A DNA stretch of 6,449 bases from Pseudomonadota bacterium (GTDB taxonomy: Bacteria > Verrucomicrobiota > Verrucomicrobiia > Chthoniobacterales > UBA6821). The notes beneath the pieces are model-generated. The model searched no databases. It was given only the letters and a program-made list of their open reading frames with translations, and had not been told where the DNA came from. The first letter of the stretch is position 1; the number at the start of each line of letters is the position of its first letter. The stretch lies in the NCBI GenBank assembly GCA_009928265.1, contig RFPR01000120.1, forward strand, positions 1 through 6,449, read 5' to 3'. Positions 1 through 4,223 of the stretch are shown one piece after another. Made by a program: the position numbers and the translations under genes.

Positions 1-471
1 GACCGCGACACGGCCGCCGAGGCGATCGAGCACATGAAGCTCCCGGCCGGCACCCCCGTCGAGGGAATCAAGGTCGACGTGGCCTTCCTCGGCAGTTGCA
101 CCAACGGCCGTCTCTCCGATCTTCAGGAGGTCGCCAAGCACATCAAGGGTCGCAAGGTCTCCCCGGATGTGAAGGCGATCGTCGTTCCCGGATCACAAGT
201 CGTGGCCTCCATCGCCGAGAAGATGGGACTCGCCGAGATCTTCCGAGAGGCCGGCTTCGAGTGGCGCGGTGCGGGATGCTCCATGTGCCTCGGCATGAAC
301 CCTGACAAACTCGTCGGCGATCAACTCTCCGCCAGCTCGAGCAACCGAAACTTCAAGGGCCGCCAAGGCAGCCCCACCGGACGCACCATGCTCATGAGCC
401 CCCTGATGGTGGCCGCCGCCGCCCTCACCGGAAAGGTGAGCGACGCCCGCAAGGTCTTCGGTATTCACTAA
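1..471 (+). CDS. leuC: 3-isopropylmalate dehydratase large subunit, C-terminal part (5' truncated by window edge)
   Basis: This is the last 156 residues of the large subunit of isopropylmalate isomerase, a cytoplasmic 4Fe-4S enzyme of the aconitase family. With LeuD it converts 2-isopropylmalate to 3-isopropylmalate in leucine biosynthesis. The reading frame is open from base 1 and ends at TAA 469-471. Visible cluster ligands are Cys33 in GSCTNGR (codon 97-99) and the Cys93/Cys96 pair in GCSMCLGMNPD (codons at 277 and 286). The 60-residue spacing and the CxxC pair match the family. The following SSNRNFKGRQG segment and the SPLMVAAAALTG tail are also typical of LeuC rather than aconitase. It is directly followed by leuD on the same strand, which confirms the call. 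The N-terminal domains lie outside the window. Nothing looks damaged. Confidence 0.97.
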   Translation, partial: DRDTAAEAIEHMKLPAGTPVEGIKVDVAFLGSCTNGRLSDLQEVAKHIKGRKVSPDVKAIVVPGSQVVASIAEKMGLAEIFREAGFEWRGAGCSMCLGMNPDKLVGDQLSASSSNRNFKGRQGSPTGRTMLMSPLMVAAAALTGKVSDARKVFGIH

Positions 472-483
472 ATTCCTTTTACC

Positions 484-504
484 CATCTCCTAGCTCCCAG
501 CTCC
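484..504 (+). repeat. Degenerate triple heptamer in the leuC-leuD gap
   Basis: Three consecutive seven-base units read CATCTCC (484-490), TAGCTCC (491-497) and CAGCTCC (498-504). The middle unit is identical to the unit of the larger array at 3550-3590, and the flanking ones differ by one or two bases. They fill much of the 40-base gap between leuC and leuD and end seven bases before the leuD ATG, where a Shine-Dalgarno sequence would be expected but is absent. The likely meaning is a member, or decayed remnant, of the same dispersed heptamer family. A role in leuD translation is not shown. Confidence 0.6.
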
Positions 505-511
505 CAAAGTC

Positions 512-1123
512 ATGGCACTCGCAAAAATCACCCAAGTCACCGGTCGCGGCGTTTATATCCCCGGCGACGATATCGACACCGATCGGATCATTCCCGCCCG
601 CTTCATGAAGTGCGTCACCTTTGACGGACTAGGCGAGTTCGCTTTTGCAGACGCCAAGGCCGCCGAGAAGGCAGCTGGTCGCGTCCACCCGCTCGATGAT
701 TCCCGCTTCGACGGGGCAACCATCCTGATCTCAGGATCAAATTTCGGCTGCGGCAGTTCCCGTGAACACGCACCGCAGGCTCTCTACCGCTATGGATTCC
801 GTGCCGTGATCGCGGAAAGTTTCGCTGAGATTTTCTTCGGCAACTCCACCACCCTCGGAATCCCCTGCGTGAAGATGTCCAAGCAGGATATCGAGGAGCT
901 CACCGCTCTCATCGAGAAGACTCCCTCCATCCAGGTGACTGTGGATCTCACCGAGAACAAGGTGACCACCGATGACGTGGACTTCAATGCAGAGATCTCC
1001 ATTCCGGGATCCGCTCGCGAGCCACTGATCAACGGCCGCTGGGACTCGATCGCCGATCTCGTGGACGGTATCGCTGATGTGAAGGCCCGGGTCGCGGCGA
1101 TTCCCTATCTGGCAGCCAAGTAA
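512..1123 (+). CDS. leuD: 3-isopropylmalate dehydratase small subunit
   Basis: Complete 203-residue small (swivel-domain) subunit of isopropylmalate isomerase, partner of LeuC in the second step of leucine biosynthesis in the cytoplasm. Conserved blocks seen are GDDIDTDRIIPARF near the N-terminus (about residues 18-31), the GSNFGCGSSREHAPQAL substrate-loop block in the middle (about residues 75-91), and SFAEIFFGNSTTLGIP after it. The length is normal for the family (about 190-205). The ATG at 512 is chosen because it directly precedes the typical LeuD N-terminus and lies just beyond the leuC stop. The 40-base spacing suggests co-transcription with leuC. No purine-rich ribosome site is visible; the upstream bases are pyrimidine-rich heptamers. 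A GC-rich hairpin 20 bases after the stop may end the unit. Confidence 0.97.
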   Translation: MALAKITQVTGRGVYIPGDDIDTDRIIPARFMKCVTFDGLGEFAFADAKAAEKAAGRVHPLDDSRFDGATILISGSNFGCGSSREHAPQALYRYGFRAVIAESFAEIFFGNSTTLGIPCVKMSKQDIEELTALIEKTPSIQVTVDLTENKVTTDDVDFNAEISIPGSAREPLINGRWDSIADLVDGIADVKARVAAIPYLAAK

Positions 1124-1142
1124 ACCTCTCCCGATGAATCAC

Positions 1143-1173
1143 GGCGCGCGCCACCATGATGGCCACGCGCGCT
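1143..1173 (+). terminator. GC-rich stem-loop after leuD, possible transcript end
   Basis: GCGCGCG (1144-1150) pairs perfectly with CGCGCGC (1166-1172), and G1143:T1173 extends it as a wobble pair. The 15-base loop can form a small inner CCA/TGG stem around 1154-1162. The 5' arm also sits in a 10-base palindrome (1143-1152). Position 20 bases after the leuD stop suits a terminator or an mRNA 3'-end stabiliser. The bases that follow (TTGATCTC) are not a real T-tract, so efficient intrinsic termination is doubtful. Confidence 0.4.
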
Positions 1174-1194
1174 TGATCTCGGAAAGAGAACCAA

Positions 1195-1269
1195 ACGCCT
1201 TGGCAGGCGTGCGGAAGAGTGACGAAAGTCAGCCCCGAAGGGGTGTCACCGCTTTTTGGGAAAAAAGCG
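1195..1269 (+). promoter_or_regulatory. Candidate structured leader upstream of the sensor kinase
   Basis: Several hairpins are packed into 75 bases. ACGCCT (1195-1200) pairs with AGGCGT (1205-1210) around a four-base loop. GTGAC (1219-1223) pairs with GTCAC (1245-1249) and encloses CCCC-GAA-GGGG (1233-1243). GCG (1211-1213) can pair with CGC (1250-1252) to close this domain. CGCTTTTT (1250-1257) pairs perfectly with AAAAAGCG (1262-1269) around GGGA. Bases 1250-1252 are shared by the last two helices, so these exclude each other, and GAC-GAAA-GTC (1221-1230) is a further alternative. The block ends 12 bases before the AGGAG of the kinase gene. I could not match it to a known riboswitch class. 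It may be a cis-regulatory RNA, or only an AT/GC-rich gap with chance pairing. Confidence 0.35.
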
Positions 1270-1280
1270 ACATCAGAGAG

Positions 1281-1285
1281 AGGAG
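1281..1285 (+). promoter_or_regulatory. Strong Shine-Dalgarno that fixes the kinase start at 1291
   Basis: AGGAG lies five bases before ATG 1291, inside the purine-rich run AGAGAGAGGAG. This makes 1291 the best start for the sensor gene rather than the longer in-frame GTG at 1219, which lies inside the hairpin block. It is the only convincing ribosome-binding site in the window. Confidence 0.75.
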
Positions 1286-1290
1286 CTAAG

Positions 1291-1632
1291 ATGATTCCCT
1301 TTTTCTCTGTTCGTAACGCTCGCGACTGCTTTCTGGGCGCACTGGGCGTCTATGCCCTCTGCATGATTGGGCAGGAGTTCTACAAGGTTGCTGGGACCCT
1401 TGCCGCTCCCCTCTGGCCCTCCAGCGGACTGGCACTTGCTCTCCTTCTCCTCGGCGGATGGAGGCTCTTCCCTGCGATTTCACTCGGGACGATTGCCGCG
1501 ACCCAGTCCTTTGGGGATGATCCGATCTTCTCCATCGCTGGCTCCGTCGCGAACACGCTGGAGTCCTTGATCGGATGGTTCCTCATGGATCCGCGTGTTT
1601 GGATTCTCGAACTCGATGACTCGGGTGCGTGA
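1291..1632 (+). CDS. MASE1 membrane sensor, N-terminal fragment of a frameshifted histidine kinase
   Basis: 113 residues encoding the first part of a MASE1 integral-membrane sensory domain. Hydrophobic stretches lie at about residues 12-30, 36-56, 60-75 and 82-99. The segment APLWPSSGLALALLLLGG followed by WRLFPAISLG, and later ANTLESLIGWFL, is the characteristic MASE1 pattern. After about residue 101 the sequence loses membrane character (VWILELDDSGA) and stops at TGA 1630-1632. The next MASE1 helices continue in the +1 frame from about 1600, so this is half of one gene, not a complete protein. The start at 1291 is set by the AGGAG sequence. An in-frame GTG at 1219 would add 24 polar residues that do not resemble MASE1. 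The ligand of MASE1 domains is generally unknown. Confidence 0.8.
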   Translation: MIPFFSVRNARDCFLGALGVYALCMIGQEFYKVAGTLAAPLWPSSGLALALLLLGGWRLFPAISLGTIAATQSFGDDPIFSIAGSVANTLESLIGWFLMDPRVWILELDDSGA

Positions 1633-2791
1633 TCTGCTGGTGCTGATGCTAGCAGGTGCTCCTTGGGGCACCATGGTGAGCGCCATCCTCTGCACCCTGG
1701 GATTGGTTGAGGCAGGAGCGGTCAAGACTTCTGGAATCCCTCTATCATCGCTCCTCTTCTGGACAGGTAATGTCCTGGGGATCCTCGTCTTCACACCGCT
1801 TTTCATCAGTGTGGCACAGCGATGGAATGAGGGAACCCTCTTCCGGACATCACCCCGTGATCTCCTCTGGACCGCGCTCCTCGCCATCACGGTCATTATT
1901 GGATTCAGTATCAAGCATACCGCCCATACGGGTTTGATTCCCCTCGCCTACCTCTCCTTCCCCCTCTTGGTCTGGCTCTCCTTTGAGTGGCGTCGTGATG
2001 TAACCCTGGCTTTGGCGCTCGTGACGATCATCATGACAGCCTTCACGGCGACCGGTCACGGCCCCCTTTTGCGCAATGATCCGATGGCCACGTATGCCGA
2101 GATGACGATTTTCATCATCGTCTACGCCCTCTCGAGCCTCATTCTCATGGCGGCTAGTGAGGAGACCCGTGAACTCTCCGCCCAGACACTCGACCTGAGG
2201 ATTTCCGGCGTCAGGAATGAAGCGGCGCTTCGTCTCATCCGAGCCAATCTGAACCCTCACTTTCTCTTCAACAGTCTTAACACAATCAAATCCCTGATCC
2301 CGGAAGATCCCGCCAAGGCACAGACTGCCATTGTCTCCCTGTCGGATCTTTTGAGGACCTCTTTGAAATTGACCAAGAGAGAACGGGCTCCCGTGCGCGA
2401 GGAACTCGCTGTCATCCGATCCTATCTGGACCTTCAGAAAATCCGACATGAGCAGCGCTTGGATTGCTCGATCGAGACCGATCCCTCTTCCCTCGACTGT
2501 CTGATCCCTCCGATGATTTTTCACCAACTCGTCGAAAATGCTATCAAACATGGCGTCGAGAACTCCTCGACGGCCACTCCGGTCAGAATCCGCTGTATTC
2601 TGGATGGAATCTCTCTTCTGCTCAGCGTCGAGAACCAAGGGCACCTTGATCTCGGGCACGAGGCAGGTCTTGGACTTCACTCCATCCGGGAAGAGTTATC
2701 GGTGCTTTACGGAGAGCAAGCCTCCTTCACGCTCAGGCAGGGCCTTCATGACTCCGTGATCGCAGAGATAAGGCTCCCTGCGGCGACCTGA
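1595..2791 (+). CDS. LytS-type sensor histidine kinase, C-terminal fragment (rest of MASE1 plus kinase domain)
   Basis: The open frame has 398 codons from GTG 1595. Residues about 13-190 carry six hydrophobic segments that complete a MASE1 domain (around 13-39, 52-75, 88-107, 112-130, 134-151, 168-187). Residues about 205-398 form a His_kinase/HATPase module of the LytS/YehU family. The phospho-accepting histidine is His222 in LNPHFLFNSLN, the N-box is LVENAIKHG (312-320), the G1-like box is SVENQG (344-349), and the G2-like box is AGLGLHSIREEL. It should autophosphorylate and pass phosphate to the LytTR regulator 23 bases downstream. GTG 1595 and ATG 1616 both fall inside the membrane domain without a clear ribosome site, so an independent start is unlikely. 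Removing one base near 1598-1600 would join it to the upstream fragment as a 499-residue kinase. The usual Asp of G1 appears as Asn347. Confidence 0.88.
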   Translation: MFGFSNSMTRVRDLLVLMLAGAPWGTMVSAILCTLGLVEAGAVKTSGIPLSSLLFWTGNVLGILVFTPLFISVAQRWNEGTLFRTSPRDLLWTALLAITVIIGFSIKHTAHTGLIPLAYLSFPLLVWLSFEWRRDVTLALALVTIIMTAFTATGHGPLLRNDPMATYAEMTIFIIVYALSSLILMAASEETRELSAQTLDLRISGVRNEAALRLIRANLNPHFLFNSLNTIKSLIPEDPAKAQTAIVSLSDLLRTSLKLTKRERAPVREELAVIRSYLDLQKIRHEQRLDCSIETDPSSLDCLIPPMIFHQLVENAIKHGVENSSTATPVRIRCILDGISLLLSVENQGHLDLGHEAGLGLHSIREELSVLYGEQASFTLRQGLHDSVIAEIRLPAAT

Positions 2792-2814
2792 TTTTCATCG
2801 CACCCGATCCACCC

Positions 2815-3552
2815 ATGAACTCGCTTCCCCGACAGAGCTTGGCGCGCGACTTCTCCATCCTGATCGTCGAGGACGAGCGACCGGCACGCTCGGAATTAAA
2901 GCGGATGCTACTCGCACTCGGCATGAAAGGTGCGGTCCGGGAGGCGGCCTCGGTGAGCGAAGCCCTCGTCTCGGTCAACTCGTCCCGCCCCGATCTCATC
3001 CTGCTCGACATCCAGATGCCGGGCGGCGGCGGATTTGATCTCCTCACTCAACTCGGCTCCGATCGCCCCCCTGTCATCTTCACCACGGCTTACGAGCAGT
3101 TCGCCGCAAGGGCCTTTGAGGAGGAGGCTGTCGATTACCTCCTCAAACCCTTCGACTCCGCACGGCTGGGCAAGGCTCTGGCACGTCTGGACGCAACTTC
3201 GGAACAGTCGAACCGACTCGGCTCGGGAGATGTGGTTCTCCTCAAGATCGACGGGGAATGCAAGATTCTCCCTGTCGGTGAGATCGAACTGATCGAGGCC
3301 ACTGAGGAGGGAAACATGGTCCGCTGGAGAAAATCCTCGGGCATCGTCAATCGAACCCTCAAGCAACTGGAGGAACGTCTCGATCCGGCGCTGTTCTTCC
3401 GATGCTCCCGAGAGGCACTTCTGAATATCCGGGCCATCAGAAAAACCAGTCTGGATGAAGCGGGCAACCTCAGGGCACAGCTCGCTGGGGGACGAGGGGT
3501 CGACTTCTCACGGCGCCAGAGCTCCCTCTTTCGGAAGCAGCACCGGTTATAG
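2815..3552 (+). CDS. LytTR-family response regulator
   Basis: 245-residue two-component response regulator of the LytR/AgrA type. The receiver domain spans about residues 13-125: acidic pocket Glu19-Asp20 in ILIVEDE, phospho-acceptor Asp65 in LILLDIQMPGGGG, the switch Thr in FTTAYEQFA (residues 89-97) and conserved Lys111 in LLKPF. The LytTR DNA-binding domain covers about 140-245, with VGEIELIEATEEGN and LFFRCSREALLNIRAI as family landmarks. It lies 23 bases after the kinase stop on the same strand, so it is the probable partner and is likely co-transcribed. The ATG at 2815 is chosen by spacing; no Shine-Dalgarno is visible. Its TAG stop (3550-3552) is the first three bases of the heptamer array. 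The target genes cannot be read from this window. Confidence 0.95.
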   Translation: MNSLPRQSLARDFSILIVEDERPARSELKRMLLALGMKGAVREAASVSEALVSVNSSRPDLILLDIQMPGGGGFDLLTQLGSDRPPVIFTTAYEQFAARAFEEEAVDYLLKPFDSARLGKALARLDATSEQSNRLGSGDVVLLKIDGECKILPVGEIELIEATEEGNMVRWRKSSGIVNRTLKQLEERLDPALFFRCSREALLNIRAIRKTSLDEAGNLRAQLAGGRGVDFSRRQSSLFRKQHRL

Positions 3553-3590
3553 CTCCTAGCTCCTAGCTCCTAGCTCCTAGCTCCTAGCTC
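3550..3590 (+). repeat. Tandem TAGCTCC heptamer array at a convergent gene junction
   Basis: There are five exact copies of TAGCTCC, from 3550 to 3584, plus a sixth copy lacking only its last base (3585-3590); no mismatches were seen. The array supplies the stop codon of the upstream response regulator (TAG 3550-3552) and, on the other strand, the stop (3570-3572) and the last six residues (ELGARS) of RdgB. Each copy carries TAG on the plus strand, and the CTA across each unit boundary gives TAG on the minus strand. Because seven is not a multiple of three, the array contains stops in all six frames. It has no obvious self-complementary stem. Perfect copies suggest recent expansion by slippage. 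Confidence 0.95.
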
Positions 3591-4199
3591 ATTCCACCAC
3601 TGCTTGAACTGCGCAAGCGCACGGCTTCGGTGGCTCATGCCGTGCTTAATCTCGCTGGAGAGTTCTCCAAAGGTTTCGCTGTAGCCTAGGGGCATGAAGA
3701 TCGGGTCGTAGCCAAAGCCGCCAGCGCCCCTCACCTCGGTGGCGAGGATTCCTTCCACCGTCCCGTCAAAGGTGGCAAGGGTTACCCCGTTCTCCGCGAC
3801 AGCCAGCACACAACGGAAGCAGGCTGTCCTCTGCTCATGAGACACGCCCTGAGTTTTTTCGAGCACAAGAGCCGTATTCTGCTCGTCAGTGCATCCGGGT
3901 CCGGCATACCTCGCCGAATAGACCCCGGGCTCCTTGCCAAGTGCATCGACTTCTAGTCCCGAGTCGTCGGCCAGCACGATTCCGGACACATGCAGGGAGA
4001 TCCCTTCGGCCTTCAGACGCGAATTAGCCTCGAATGTCGTCCCGGTTTCCTCGATTTCAGGGAGTTCCGAGGCGCTCGTGGCATCGGTCACAAGAACCCC
4101 TGAACCTAGCATCTCCTGGATCTCGCGGGTCTTGTGACGATTCCGGGTGGCGAGGAAAATGGGCGTGGGCTTGGCGGCGGCAGGGTTTTCGGATTGCAT
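3570..4199 (-). CDS. rdgB: Non-canonical purine NTP pyrophosphatase (ITP/XTP/dITP, RdgB/HAM1 family)
   Basis: 209-residue cytoplasmic house-cleaning enzyme that hydrolyses ITP, dITP and XTP to monophosphate and pyrophosphate, keeping deaminated purines out of DNA and RNA. Family motifs run in order: FLATRNRHKTREI (residues 15-27, with Lys23 in the N..K motif), TTFEANSRLKAEG, the catalytic block VLADDSGLEVDALG (75-88, acidic residues Asp78/Asp79), PGVYSARYAG, GAGGFGYDPIF (158-168), and the late Lys185 plus SHRSRAL (189-195). ATG 4199 is the start nearest the conserved N-terminus. The frame stays open far upstream, but that part is antisense to leuS. The C-terminal six residues and the stop come from the heptamer array. 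It converges with the response regulator, with 17 bases between stops, and diverges from leuS. No ribosome site is visible. Confidence 0.94.
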   Translation of the reverse strand: MQSENPAAAKPTPIFLATRNRHKTREIQEMLGSGVLVTDATSASELPEIEETGTTFEANSRLKAEGISLHVSGIVLADDSGLEVDALGKEPGVYSARYAGPGCTDEQNTALVLEKTQGVSHEQRTACFRCVLAVAENGVTLATFDGTVEGILATEVRGAGGFGYDPIFMPLGYSETFGELSSEIKHGMSHRSRALAQFKQWWNELGARS

Positions 4200-4223
4200 G
4201 GCAGGCTCACAAGTTCGAACCAG

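Noticed and set aside
1195..1269. Similarity to known riboswitches such as cyclic-di-GMP-I or cobalamin
   Set aside because: Only short pieces such as GACGAAAGTC resemble parts of these; the conserved cores and their order are absent.
1282..1288. GGAGCTA at the kinase ribosome site equals the reverse complement of the heptamer unit
   Set aside because: A single seven-base match is expected about once by chance on both strands of a window this long, and there is no tandem copy.
1219..1290. GTG 1219 as the start of the MASE1 gene
   Set aside because: It lies within a hairpin stem, adds a non-conserved polar stretch, and lacks a properly spaced ribosome site. ATG 1291 has AGGAG at ideal spacing.
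1850..2680. 276-codon minus-strand open frame
   Set aside because: Shadow of the histidine kinase; its translation is polar and low in recognisable motifs, whereas the plus strand has the complete kinase core.
3602..3618. GCTTG/CAAGC stem near the convergent junction as a terminator
   Set aside because: It is only five base pairs, lies inside rdgB coding sequence and has no T-tract on either side.
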